From JBDTSW01 sp963797835 (GTDB lineage Bacteria > Actinomycetota > Thermoleophilia > Solirubrobacterales > 70-9): DNA of 64,000 bases. A program made the translations under genes and the position numbers. Below the pieces are notes generated by a model. That model worked only from the letters and a program-made list of their open reading frames with translations. It was not told the origin of the DNA and ran no database searches. Positions 8,601 through 18,252 of this stretch are shown here, one piece after another; positions within the stretch are counted from its first letter, which is position 1; each line of letters begins with the position of its first letter. The stretch spans positions 1-64,000 of the forward strand of contig CAWCRN010000019.1 in assembly GCA_963797835.1 (NCBI GenBank). The letters are read 5' to 3'.

Positions 8601-11488
8601 GCCGCCTCCCCCCCACCCCCGGCGAGCGCGTCGATCGCGATCGCCCTCTGACCTTCACGTTCGACGGCAAGGAGGTCCCGGCGTTCGAGGGCGACACGAT
8701 CGGCTCGGCCCTCGCGGCCGACGGCCGGCGGGTCCTCTCGCGCAGCTTCAAGTACCACCGGCCCCGCGGCCTCTTCTGCTGTGCGGGCCAGTGCCCCAAC
8801 TGCCTCGTCGATGTCGACGGGTGGCCCGGCGTCCGGGCCTGCACCGAGCCGGCCCGGGAGGGGTTGCGGGTGGAGCCCATGAACGCGAGGCCCTCGCTTC
8901 GGTTCGACGTCATGCGGGCGACCGACCACTTCGGCAAGCGCCTGACCCCGCCGGGCTTCTACTACAAGACGTTCATCAGGCCACGGCGCCTGTGGCCGCT
9001 CTACGAGAAGGTCCTGCGCAACGCGGCCGGGCTCGGCAGGCTCGCCCGCCGCCAGCCCGAGCGGGACTGGCGCACCGAGTACCGCCGCCGCCACGCCGAC
9101 GTGCTGGTGATCGGCGGCGGCGTGGCCGGCATGGCGGCGGCGCTCCGCGCCGCGGAGCTGGGCGCCGACGTGACCCTCGTCGACGACGGGCCCGAGCTCG
9201 GCGGCGCCCTGCTCGCGAGCGGGCGCGCGGACGAGGCGAGGGCGATGGCCGAGCGCGTGCGCGCCGCCGGGGTCGAGGTGCTGGCGCCGGCGGCGGCGCT
9301 GGGGTTCTTCGACGGGATCGTCCCGGTCTGGGAGGGCAGCACCCTGCACCAGGTCCGCGCCCGCGCCCACATCGCCGCGACCGGCTCGATCGAGCAGCCG
9401 CTGATGTTCGAGGGCAACGACCTCCCCGGCGTGATGCTGTGCTCCGGCGCCGAGCGGCTGGCGGCGCTCTACGGGGTCCGGCCCGGGCGAGGTCGCCGTG
9501 GTAGCGACGACCGCCGACCGCGGCGTGGAGTCGGCGCTCGCCCTCCGCGACGCGGGTGTCACGATCGCGGCGGTCGCCGACGCCCGCCCCGGTGGGCCGA
9601 GCGAGGAGCTCGCGGCGGCGCCTCGCGGCCGGCGGGGTCGAGCTTCTGAGGGGCAAGGCCGTGGTTCGCGCCTTCGGGCGCGGGCGGGTGAAGGGCGCCG
9701 TGGTCGCCGACCTGGACGAGGGCGGTCGCTGGATCGAGGACACGCGAGCGTGGGATCGACTGCGACCTCGTCGCGGTCTCCGGCGGGACGGTGCCGGCGA
9801 CGTCGCTGCTGCTCCAGGCGGGAGCGAAGGCCCGCTGGGACGACGCCTCGGCAGACCTACCTCCCGGAGGAGCCGCCGTCTGGCATCCGCGCGGCCGGCG
9901 CCGTCGCCGGCCACGCCCGAGCGCGAGGCCGCCCAGGCATCCGGCTCGCTGGCGGGCGCGGAGGCCGCGGTCGAGCTCGGGCTCGACGGTGCCGAGGATG
10001 GAGCTCGGCTCGAGGCCGATCGGGCAGCGCTGAACGGCGGGGGCGACGTGGCGCCGGCGGAGGTCGGTGCCGGCGCCGGCGTCCGGGGCCGCCCGCGGCA
10101 AGGGCCGCTGCTTCGCCTGCCTGTGCGAGGACGTGACCGCCGATGACATCTCCCACTCGCTCGAGGAGGGCTTCGACTCGCTCGAGCTGCTCAAGCGGTA
10201 CACGACCGTGACCATGGGGCCCTGCCAGGGCCGGATGTGCCAGCTGCCCACGATCCGCACGGTGTCCGCGGACACGGGAGCCGCCGTGGGTGACGTCGGG
10301 CTGACCACGGCCCGGCCCCCCTGGTCGAGCGTGCCGATGGGGGTGATGGCGGGCCGGCCGTTCGAGCCTGCGAAGCGCTCCGCCGTCCACGGCCGCCACC
10401 GTGAGCTCTCCGGGAACGTGCTCTGGGCGGGCGACTGGCGACGGCCGTACGACTACGGCGACCCCGAGGGCGAGACCATGGCGGTGCACGAGCGCGCGGG
10501 CCTGATCGACGTCTCCACGCTCGGCAAGCTGATGGTCCGCGGGCCCGAGGCCGCCGCGTTCCTGAACCACCTCTACCCGAACCGCTTCGACACGCTCAAG
10601 GCCGGTCGCATCCGCTACGGGGTGCTGGGCGACGACGCCGGGAGGATCACCGACGACGGCACCATATGCCGGCTCGACGACGAGTCGTTCTACGTCACCA
10701 CCACCTCCAGCGGCGCCGACGCGGTCGAGAGCTGGTTCGCGTGGTGGCTGGCCGAGTGGCGGATGCAGGTTCACCTCACCGACGTGAGCCAGGGCCTGGC
10801 CGCATTCAACCTCGCCGGGCCGCGGTCGCGCGAGATCCTGTCGGGGCTCACCGACCTGGATTGCTCCAACGAGGCGTTCTCCTACCTCGACGGCAAGCGA
10901 GCCCACGTCGCCGGGGTCCCCTGCCTGCTGCTGCGGATCGGCTTCGTGGGCGAGCTCGGGTACGAGCTCCACTGCCCGGCGGCGCTCGCCGAGCACCTCT
11001 GGGACGCGATCATGGCCGCCGGCGAGCCACACGGCATCAGGCCGTTCGGCCTCGAGCCCCAGCGCGTGCTCCGCCTCCAGAAGCTCCACATCCTGGTCGG
11101 CCAGGACACCGATGCCGAGTCGAACCCGCTCGAGGCCGCGATGCCGTGGATCGTGAAGCTCGACAAGGAGGAGGACTTCATCGGGCGCTGGGCGCTCGAG
11201 TCGGTCCAGGAGCGCGGCGAGGAGAACATGCTCGTCGGGTTCACCGTCGCCAACGGGGCGGTGCCGGCGGAAGGAGCCGCCGTGGTCGCCGACGACCGGC
11301 CCGTGGGGAGGGTCACCTCGTCGAGATTCTCGCCGCGGCTGCGACGGACGATCGGGATGGCCTGGGTGCCGGCGGAGCTGGCCTCAGACGGCGCCTCGAT
11401 CACCCTCGCCGACAACGGGCGCCGGTTGACCGCACGGGTCCAGACCGCCCCGTTCTACGACCCCGACCAGGAGCGCCTGCGGGGATGA
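8597..11488 (+). CDS. soxA: sarcosine oxidase / N-methylglutamate dehydrogenase alpha subunit, several frame breaks at 9.49-10.09 kb
   Basis: About 960 aa after correction. Residues about 15-100 form a Fer2_4-type domain with all four Cys (FCCAGQCPNC...VRAC). An NAD/FAD Rossmann domain follows (DVLVIGGGVAGMAAALRAAE), then a BFD-like cysteine segment (CFACLCEDVTADD, GPCQGRMC). From about residue 590 there is a GcvT aminomethyltransferase domain (GLIDVSTLGKLMVRGPEAAA, GFVGELGYELHC) expected to bind tetrahydrofolate. Between 9490 and 10090 the reading frame changes about six times although protein similarity continues (VAVVATTADRG, AAGGVELLRGKAV, GIDCDLVAVSGG, TYLPEEPPSGI). This looks like a locally bad consensus. 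MgdC is the name in the N-methylglutamate pathway. Confidence 0.85.
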
Positions 11489-12216
11489 GCGTCGAGTTCC
11501 TGGCACCGGACGCGGCAGAGCCCTTCAACGGGGTCATGCCGGCCCTGCGCAGCCCGATCGAGTGGGTGCATCGCGACGCCGGTGCGCGGCTCGCGGAGCG
11601 GTCGGGCTGGCGCCTGGTGGCCGACTACGGCGACGCCGCCCGCGAGGTCGCCGCCTGTGAGCGGTCGGTCGGGGTCGCGGACCTGTCCCACCTCGGCAAG
11701 CTCGAGCTCCAGGGCGCCGCGGAGGTCGTATCGAGCATCGTCGCGAGCGTCGCCGGTGGAGCGTCCCTCGCCCTCGGGCGGGCGGCGACGCACGAGGGGG
11801 TCTGGTGGTGCCCGATCACGGCGGAGCGGGTCCTCGCCGTCACACCTCCCGAGGCGACCGCGCGAGTGCGCGACGACCTGGAGGCGGCAGCGGAGGAGTC
11901 GTTCGCCTCGGTCCACGAGCTGACCACGGCGTTCGGCTCGAACGGGGTCGTGGGGCCGCTCGCCCGCGAGGCGTTCGCCCGGAGCACGGCGCTCGACATG
12001 CGGCCCGGCGCCTTCGGGGAGGCGGCGTTCGCCCCGGTCTCCGTGGCCCGGGTCCCGGGCATGGTCCTGCGCACAGGAACCGAGAGCTTCGTGCACCTGT
12101 TCGGCGCCGGGTACGCGCACTACGTCTGGACCGTGTTCGTGGACGCGGCGGAGCACCTGGGCGGCCGGGCGGTCGGCGTCGACGCCTATGGCGAGGAGGC
12201 CCGATCCGATGCTTGA
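11485..12216 (+). CDS. soxG: sarcosine oxidase / N-methylglutamate dehydrogenase gamma subunit
   Basis: A 243-aa SoxG-like protein related to the GcvT fold. SVGVADLSHLGKLELQGAAE and FVHLFGAGYAHYVWTVFVDA match the small folate-domain subunit of heterotetrameric sarcosine oxidases. The ATG overlaps the soxA stop (ATGA), and the 3' end overlaps the soxB start by 8 bp, so the four subunits are translationally coupled. MgdD is the pathway-specific name. The subunit probably helps shape the folate site. Sarcosine and N-methylglutamate dehydrogenases cannot be told apart from this subunit alone. Confidence 0.8.
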   Translation: MSVEFLAPDAAEPFNGVMPALRSPIEWVHRDAGARLAERSGWRLVADYGDAAREVAACERSVGVADLSHLGKLELQGAAEVVSSIVASVAGGASLALGRAATHEGVWWCPITAERVLAVTPPEATARVRDDLEAAAEESFASVHELTTAFGSNGVVGPLAREAFARSTALDMRPGAFGEAAFAPVSVARVPGMVLRTGTESFVHLFGAGYAHYVWTVFVDAAEHLGGRAVGVDAYGEEARSDA

Positions 12217-13426
12217 CCTCTTCCGCAAGCGCCGCATGTGGCGCCGGACACCGGCCCTTCGGGACCGCTACGACGTCGTCATCGTCGGCGGCGGCTCCCA
12301 CGGCCTCGCGATCGCCTACTACCTGGCGCGCGACCACGGGATCTCCGACGTGTGCGTGCTCGAGCAGAGCTACATCGGGTCGGGCGCCGCGGGCCGCAAC
12401 ACGACCATCCTGCGCTCCAACTACAAGACGCCCGAAGGGGCCAGGTTCTATGACGCCTCGGTGCGGCTCTACGAGGGCCTCTCCGCGGAGCTCGGCTTCA
12501 ACCTCCTGTTCTCCCAGCAGGGGCACCTGACGCTCGCGCACACCGACCGGGCGATGTTCGTGATGACCGAGCGCGCCGAGGTCAACCGCCTCGGCGGGAT
12601 CGACTCCCGCGTGATCGGGCCCGACGAGGTTCAGCGCCTGGCCCCGGCGATGTCGCTGCAGCCGGACGCGGTCTATCCGGTGATGGGAGCCCTGTACCAC
12701 CCGCCGGGAGGGATCATCCGCCACGACGCCGTCGTGTGGGGGCTGGCGCGTGGCGCCGACGCCGGCGGAGCCGAGATCCACCCCTACACCGAGGTCACCG
12801 GGATCGAGCGCTCCAACGGGCGGGCCACCGGGGTCGAGCTGCGCGACGGGCGGACGATCGGCGCCGGCACGGTGATCAACGCGACGGCGGGCTGGAGCTC
12901 GACCGTGGCGGCGATGGCCGGGGTTGAGCTCCCGATCACGACCCACATCCTGCAGGCGTTCGTCACCGAGCCGCTGAAGCCGCTTCTCGACGTCGTGATC
13001 GTCTCCTCGCAGATGCACGTCTACATCTCGCAGACGGACCGGGGCGAGTTCCTGATAGGCGCCGAGATCGAGCCCTGGACCACCTACCGCCAGCAGGGCA
13101 CCCTGAACTTCCTCCAGGAGGCATCCCGGCACACGCTGGAGCTGTTCCCGCAGCTCGAGCGTGCGCGCATGCTGCGGAGCTGGGCCGGCCTCTGCGACAT
13201 AAGCCCCGACTACAGCCCGATCCTGGGCCGCACCGAGGTGGACGGCTTCCTGCTCAGCGCCGGGTGGGGCACCTACGGGTTCAAGGCCGCGCCGATCGTC
13301 GGCAAGACCATGGCGGAGCTGGTGGCCACCGAGAGCACTCCCGAGCTGATCGAGCCGTTCGCGCTGGAGCGCTTCTACCGCGACCGCCTCGTCTCCGAGG
13401 TCGGGGCGGCGGCCGTTTCACATTGA
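12209..13426 (+). CDS. soxB: sarcosine oxidase / N-methylglutamate dehydrogenase beta subunit (FAD amine dehydrogenase)
   Basis: A 405-aa DAO-family flavoprotein. The FAD-binding motif is DVVIVGGGSHGLAIAYYLA, and the substrate-domain hallmark SGAAGRNTTILRSNYKTPEG resembles SoxB/MgdA proteins with covalent FMN nearby. The C-terminal ISPDYSPILG...GWGTYGFKAAPIVG closes the FAD site. It oxidises the N-methyl C-N bond of sarcosine or N-methylglutamate. Start ATG 12209 is preferred because it overlaps the soxG end and places MLDLFRKRRMWRR at the N-terminus. The linkage to gmaS/mgs genes favours N-methylglutamate as substrate (MgdA). Confidence 0.87.
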   Translation: MLDLFRKRRMWRRTPALRDRYDVVIVGGGSHGLAIAYYLARDHGISDVCVLEQSYIGSGAAGRNTTILRSNYKTPEGARFYDASVRLYEGLSAELGFNLLFSQQGHLTLAHTDRAMFVMTERAEVNRLGGIDSRVIGPDEVQRLAPAMSLQPDAVYPVMGALYHPPGGIIRHDAVVWGLARGADAGGAEIHPYTEVTGIERSNGRATGVELRDGRTIGAGTVINATAGWSSTVAAMAGVELPITTHILQAFVTEPLKPLLDVVIVSSQMHVYISQTDRGEFLIGAEIEPWTTYRQQGTLNFLQEASRHTLELFPQLERARMLRSWAGLCDISPDYSPILGRTEVDGFLLSAGWGTYGFKAAPIVGKTMAELVATESTPELIEPFALERFYRDRLVSEVGAAAVSH

Positions 13427-13450
13427 CCAACCAACGAGAGGACGTAGGAG

Positions 13451-15128
13451 ATGAAGTCAAGCCTCGAGATCGCGCAGGACGCCGAGCTCGAGCCGATCGA
13501 CGAGATCGGTGAGAGGCTGGGGCTCGAGCCCGAGGAGATCGAGCCGTACGGCCGGTACAAGAGCAAGATCTCGCTCACGGCGCTGGAGCGCCTGGCGGAC
13601 CGGCCCAACGGGAAGCTGGTCTGCGTCACCGGCATGACGCCGACCAAGGCGGGCGAGGGCAAGACGACGACCTCCGTGGCGCTGACCGAGGGGATGGGCT
13701 ACATCGGCCGGGACCCGGTCCTCTGCCTGCGCGAGCCGTCGGTGGGCCCGGTCTTCGGCCTCAAGGGCGGGGCGGCCGGCGGCGGGTTCGCCCAGGTGGT
13801 CCCGATGGAGGACCTGAACCTCCACTTCACCGGCGACATCCACGCGATCGGCGCCGCGAACAACCTGCTGGCCGCGATCCTCGATGCCTCGATCCTGCAC
13901 GGCAACCCGCATCACATCGACGCGCTGCGCGTGACCTGGAAGCGGGCGGTTGACATGAACGACCGTGCGCTCCGGCACGTGGCGCTGGGACTCGGCGGCG
14001 CCGCCAACGGCTACCCGCGCGAGACCGGGCTTCGACATCACCGCCGCGTCGGAGGTGATGGCGATCCTCGCGGTGGCCCACGACCTCCAGGACCTGCGCC
14101 GGCGGATGGGCCGGATCACCGCGGGCTACACGCGCGCGGGCGAGCCCGTGACCGCCGAGGACCTGGGGGCGGCGGGGGCGATGACCGTGCTCCTCAAGGA
14201 CGCGATCAAGCCGAACCTGATCCAGACCCTCGAGGGCCAGCCGTGCCTGATGCACGCGGGCCCCTTCGCGAACATCGCGCACGGCAACTCCTCGCTGGTC
14301 GCTGACCTCCTCGGGCTGAAGCTCGGCGACTACGTGGTCACCGAGTCGGGCTTCGGCTCCGACATGGGGATGGAGAAGTTCATCGACATCGTCTGCCGCG
14401 CGGGCGGGATCGTGCCCGACGCGGTCGTCGTGGTGGCCACCGTGCGTGCCCTCGCGCACCACGGTGGCCTGGCCGACGAGGAGGGCGCGAACGGCCGCGA
14501 CCGCCTGGCCGCGATCGAGGGCGGGATCGAGAACCTGCGCCGCCACCTTCAGATCGTGGGCGAGTTCGGGCTGCCGGCGGTGGTGGCCGTGAACCGCCGG
14601 CCCGAGGACACGGACGAGGAGGTCGAGCTGGTGACGAGGCTCGCCGGCGAGTCCGGAGCGTTCGCCGCAGCCGTCAGCGACGGCTTCGCACAGGGCGGCA
14701 AGGGCGTGGCCGACCTGGCTGAGGCCGTCGTCGCGGCATGTGACGAGCCGAACGAGTTCCGCTTCCTCTACGACGGCGACAGCTCGATCAAGGACAAGAT
14801 CGAGGCGATCGCGAAGCGGATATACGGTGCCTCCGAGGTCGTCTACTACCTCGAGGCCGGGCACAAGCTGGAGCAGTTCGAGAGCCAGGGCCTCGGCGGC
14901 CTTCCGGTCTGCATGGCCAAGACGCCGCTGTCGCTGTCCGCGGACCCCGAGCTACTCGGCGCGCCGACCGGGTTCCAGCTGCCGGTGCGCGACGTCCGCG
15001 CGTACACCGGGGCCGGATGGCTGGTCCCGCTCTGCGGGGAGATCCAGCAGATGCCGGGGCTGGGCAAGAAGGCGGCGGCCTTCGAGGTCGACATCGATTC
15101 CGAGGGCAGGACCGTCGGCCTGTTCTGA
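13451..15128 (+). CDS. fhs: formate-tetrahydrofolate ligase, one frame break
   Basis: About 559 aa. The ATP-binding loop TPTKAGEGKTTTSVALTEG, SVGPVFGLKGGAAGGGFAQV, DIHAIGAANNLLAAI and GGVPVCMAKT-like GLPVCMAKTPLSLS are all present, so this is FTHFS (Fhs/FtfL). Near 14030 (gagaccgggcttcgac) one extra base shifts the frame; without it GYPRETGFDITAASEVMA reads through. The enzyme interconverts formate and 10-formyl-THF with ATP. It follows soxB by 24 bp with a GAGAGGA ribosome site, placing C1-unit handling directly behind demethylation. In methylotrophs it can run toward formate or toward assimilation. Confidence 0.93.
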
Positions 15129-15150
15129 GCGGGCCTGTAGCGTCCCGGCC

Positions 15151-15705
15151 GTGCCCGGGTTCGACGACCGCGCGGTGGGAGAGGTGCTGGCTGAGCTCGC
15201 CTCGCCCGGCGCGTCATCCGCTGCCGGCGTGGCGACGGCGCTGACCTGCGCCCAGGCCGCCGCGCTCGTCGAGCTGACCGCCGCCCTGGCCGCTAATCGA
15301 ATCGCCTCCGAGGACACCGAGGCCGCGGCGCGACTTCAAGAGCTTGGCCGCCGTGCGGGTAGATCGCGGGAGCGTGCGCTCTCCGCCGCCAACGAGGACG
15401 TCGCCGCCTATTCCCGGGTGAAGGACGCGGACGATGCCTCCGCCCGCGCCGTGGCCCTGGAGCGTGCGAGCGAACCGCCGCTCGCCGTCGCCGAGGCGGG
15501 GGCCGAGGTGGCCGAGAGCGGTGCCGAGATCGCCGCGGCGGGCGATTGGCCGTTCACGGCCGACGCGGCGGTCGCCGCCGGGCTGGCGGCCGCGGCGGCG
15601 GCCGGCGCCCTCGAGCTCGTCTCGGCCAATCTCGGCGGGCGGGACGATCCCCGCCTTTCACGGGCCCGAGAGGCGGCCGAGCGGGCGCGGCGGGCGGCCG
15701 GCTGA
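15151..15705 (+). CDS. fchA: methenyl-THF cyclohydrolase / cyclodeaminase family protein
   Basis: 184 aa, all helical, of the FTCD cyclodeaminase (FchA) family. Evidence is PGASSAAGVATALTCAQAAALVELTAALAANRI at the N-terminus in family order, VAAYSRVKDADDA in the middle and the Ala-rich helices AADAAVAAGLAAAAAAGALE later. FchA proteins convert 5,10-methenyl-THF to 10-formyl-THF, the step before formate-THF ligase, whose gene ends 22 bp upstream. GTG 15151 gives the usual short N-terminus. It probably supplies the cyclohydrolase activity that the FolD-like protein at 26768 appears to lack. Confidence 0.78.
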   Translation: MPGFDDRAVGEVLAELASPGASSAAGVATALTCAQAAALVELTAALAANRIASEDTEAAARLQELGRRAGRSRERALSAANEDVAAYSRVKDADDASARAVALERASEPPLAVAEAGAEVAESGAEIAAAGDWPFTADAAVAAGLAAAAAAGALELVSANLGGRDDPRLSRAREAAERARRAAG

Positions 15706-15714
15706 GGCCACGAC

Positions 15715-16560
15715 GTGGCCGCGATCGCCTTCGGCTTCGGCGCCGCTGTCTGCTGGGGCTTCGCAGACTTCCTCGGGGGGATTCGCACCAGGCGTCTGAC
15801 CCTGGCGCTCGTTCTCGTCGTGAGCCAGCTCTGCGGCCTGGCGGCGATCGTGATCGTGGTCGGCGTGGGTGCGCTGGAGGTTCCCTCCGGGTCGGACCTC
15901 GCGGCCGCCGTGGTGGCGGGCGTGTGCCAGCTCGCCGGGATCGCGGCGCTCTACCGGGCGCTGGCGATCGGCACGATGAGCGTGATCTCGCCGGTCTCGG
16001 CAAGCGGCGCGGCTGTCCTTCCTCTGATCGTGGGCGTCACCGCAGGGGAGCGCCCGGGCGCCCTTCAGGTCGCCGGGATGGCGGCGGCGTTCGCGGGCGT
16101 CGCGCTCGCGACCCGAACCGAGGGTGGCGCAGCCGGCCCCGGCTCGTCGCGCGAGGCGCTGGCCCTGAGCGCGGTCGCCGCGCTCGGCTTCGGCGGCTTC
16201 TACGTCGGCATGGACGCGGCGGCCGACTCGACCGACCCGCTGGGCGCCCTCCTCGTCGCCCGGATCGCCGCGGCCGCGACGCTCGCGGTCGTTCTCGTCC
16301 TCGCGCGCCCGCGGCTGGGCGGAAGCGCCCCGGACCTCCCGGCGCTGGCGCTGATCGGCCTGCTCGACGTCGGCGCCAACGCCTGCTTTGCGCTCGGCAC
16401 CGAGACCGGTCTGCTGAGCGTCGTCGCGGTGCTCGCCTCGCTCTACCCCGTCGCCACCGTCATCCTGGCGCGGGCCCTGCTCGGTGAGCGCCTCGCGGCG
16501 GTGCAGGGCGCCGGGGTGATCGTCGCCCTCACGGGCGTCGCCCTGATCGCCGCAGGGTGA
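15715..16560 (+). CDS. EamA/DMT-family transporter
   Basis: 281 aa with about ten hydrophobic segments arranged as two EamA repeats (FGFGAAVCWGFADFLGG at the start; ALSAVAALGFGGFYVGMDAA begins the second half), ending at ALTGVALIAAG. DMT proteins export amino acids or metabolites. It lies 9 bp after fchA on the same strand and is likely co-transcribed, so export of a methylated amino acid or amine by-product is conceivable but not shown. Confidence 0.8.
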   Translation: MAAIAFGFGAAVCWGFADFLGGIRTRRLTLALVLVVSQLCGLAAIVIVVGVGALEVPSGSDLAAAVVAGVCQLAGIAALYRALAIGTMSVISPVSASGAAVLPLIVGVTAGERPGALQVAGMAAAFAGVALATRTEGGAAGPGSSREALALSAVAALGFGGFYVGMDAAADSTDPLGALLVARIAAAATLAVVLVLARPRLGGSAPDLPALALIGLLDVGANACFALGTETGLLSVVAVLASLYPVATVILARALLGERLAAVQGAGVIVALTGVALIAAG

Positions 16561-16573
16561 ATAGGCTGCGCCC

Positions 16574-17023
16574 GTGACCCGGCGCCGGCAACTCTCGGAG
16601 CAGATTCTCACGGCGAAACGCGCCAACGGGCTGACCTGGGCCGAGCTCGCCGAGGCGCTCGGGGCGCCGGTGGAGTGGTCGACCTGCGCGCTCCTCGGCC
16701 AGTTTCCGCTCTCCGAGGAGCAGGCGCGAGCCGCGGTCGATGTGCTCGGGCTCGACGATGACGCAGCCGCCGAGCTCACCGCGTCACCGATGCGTGGCGG
16801 CCTCGAGAACACCGTCCCCGCCGACCCGACCGTCTACCGCTTCTACGAGATCGTCCAGGTCTACGGCCCGGCGATCAAGGAGCTGATCCACGAGGAGTTC
16901 GGCGACGGGATCATGAGCGCGATCAACTTCGGGTTCACGATCCGCCGGATCCCAGATCCCGCGGGCGATCGGGTCGAGATCGTGCTGAACGGCAAGTTCC
17001 TGCCGTACGAGTGGCGCGAGTAA
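16574..17023 (+). CDS. cynS: cyanate hydratase (cyanase)
   Basis: 149 aa, the standard cyanase length. The N-terminal helical DNA-binding-like domain (LSEQILTAKRANGLTWAELA) is followed by the catalytic domain PTVYRFYEIVQVYGPAIKEL with the family's Arg and Glu, and GIMSAINFGF with the Ser. Cyanase makes CO2 and ammonia from cyanate and bicarbonate. GTG start, 13 bp after the EamA gene, last in the rightward operon. It adds another ammonia-releasing step to a cluster centred on reduced nitrogen. Confidence 0.95.
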   Translation: MTRRRQLSEQILTAKRANGLTWAELAEALGAPVEWSTCALLGQFPLSEEQARAAVDVLGLDDDAAAELTASPMRGGLENTVPADPTVYRFYEIVQVYGPAIKELIHEEFGDGIMSAINFGFTIRRIPDPAGDRVEIVLNGKFLPYEWRE

Positions 17024-17048
17024 CCAAGGTTGGCGTCTGAGCTGCCGC

Positions 17049-18233
17049 TCAGGTGCCGCGACCGAAGGCCAGCGGCAAATGCATCGGCCCTGTGTTGCCC
17101 GACGGGGGCAGCGACCTGACCGCGCCATCGAGGCGCGGCTCGCGCAGGCCCCGCGCGAGCAGCGGCAGCGCCTCGGCCATGTCGGTGCGGGCGAGGTAGT
17201 GGCCGATGCAATGGTGGATCCCGGCGCCGAAGCCGAAGTGCCGAGGGCGCTTGATGGCGATGTCGAACGGTGCCTCGTCGAAGCGCTGCGGATCCGTCCC
17301 CGCTGATTCGGTGAGCAGGTGGAGCGTCGTGCCGGCGGCGATCGGAAGGCCCTCGAACTCGAAGTCCTCGCAGGCCTCGCGTGTGACCCAGGTGATCGTC
17401 GGGTTGACGCGCATCACCTCCTCGACCGCCTGCCGGCCAAGCTCGGGGCGCTCGGCGAGCAGCTGCCACTGGTCGGGATGGTCGAGGAAGGTCTGAATCG
17501 CGAGCCCGAGTTGGTTCCGGGTGGTGTCCATGCCGCCGAAGATCAGCAGGACCAGCGCGACGCGAAGCTCGTCCGCCGAGAGGCGATCCTCGCCGTGGTG
17601 GGCTTCGACCAGCACGCTGACGAAGTCGTCGCCGGGGCGGGCGGTGCGCTCGGCGATCAGCTCGTCGGCATATCCGTACAGCCCCTCGAGCGCGGCCTCG
17701 ACTCGGTCGAGCTCGGCGGCGACGTCGACGGTGAGCCCGAGCCCGAGGTCGGCTGACCAAGCGGCGATCGAGCGCCACTCGCGCTCGGGGAGGCCCAGGA
17801 TGATCGCGATCACCCGGCCGGCATAGGGCTCAGCGAACTCGGACATGAACTCGCAGCGTCCAGCGGGGGCGAAGGCGGCGATCAGCTCCTCGGCCACCGC
17901 GCGAAACCGCGGGACGAGGCGGTCGATCGAGCGCGGCGCGAAGGCCGGGTTGAGCAATCGCCGGATGCGGGTGTGATCCTCGCCCTCGAGGTTGAGCAAC
18001 GCGGCCGACCACCATTCGACGAACGGGCCGCGGTCGACGCCGTTGTGGACGGGCCACGTGGCGCTGCCCTGACGCAGGCGCCTGTCCTTGAGCAGCTCCC
18101 TGACCTCCTCGGCCCGCAGCACCGCGAGCCCGTAGTTCGTGCGCGCGTACCAGCTCTGAGCGCGGGCTGAGTGCACTTGGTCGGAGCGCACCGCGAAGTC
18201 CGGATCGGAGATGTCGAGATAGGGCTCTGCCAT
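17049..18233 (-). CDS. cytochrome P450
   Basis: A 394-aa bacterial soluble P450. The I-helix oxygen motif is FGGMDTTRNQLG, the ExxR motif is EEVMR, and the heme-binding loop FGFGAGIHHCIGHYLAR supplies the Cys ligand. It is the last gene of the leftward operon that starts at gmaS copy 2. AGGAGG lies upstream of the GTGATG start pair, and the choice between GTG 18236 and ATG 18233 is arbitrary. The substrate is unknown. Its place behind two amine oxidoreductases makes an oxidative N-demethylation or hydroxylation role possible. Confidence 0.9.
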   Translation of the reverse strand: MAEPYLDISDPDFAVRSDQVHSARAQSWYARTNYGLAVLRAEEVRELLKDRRLRQGSATWPVHNGVDRGPFVEWWSAALLNLEGEDHTRIRRLLNPAFAPRSIDRLVPRFRAVAEELIAAFAPAGRCEFMSEFAEPYAGRVIAIILGLPEREWRSIAAWSADLGLGLTVDVAAELDRVEAALEGLYGYADELIAERTARPGDDFVSVLVEAHHGEDRLSADELRVALVLLIFGGMDTTRNQLGLAIQTFLDHPDQWQLLAERPELGRQAVEEVMRVNPTITWVTREACEDFEFEGLPIAAGTTLHLLTESAGTDPQRFDEAPFDIAIKRPRHFGFGAGIHHCIGHYLARTDMAEALPLLARGLREPRLDGAVRSLPPSGNTGPMHLPLAFGRGT

Positions 18234-18252
18234 CACACGTTCGGCTGGCCTC

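Noticed and set aside
8346..13426. Ordinary glycine-betaine/sarcosine catabolism as the sole role of the sox-like operon
   Set aside because: Not excluded, but no betaine or choline enzyme was recognised nearby, and the link to gmaS and mgs genes favours N-methylglutamate. Kept as the main alternative.
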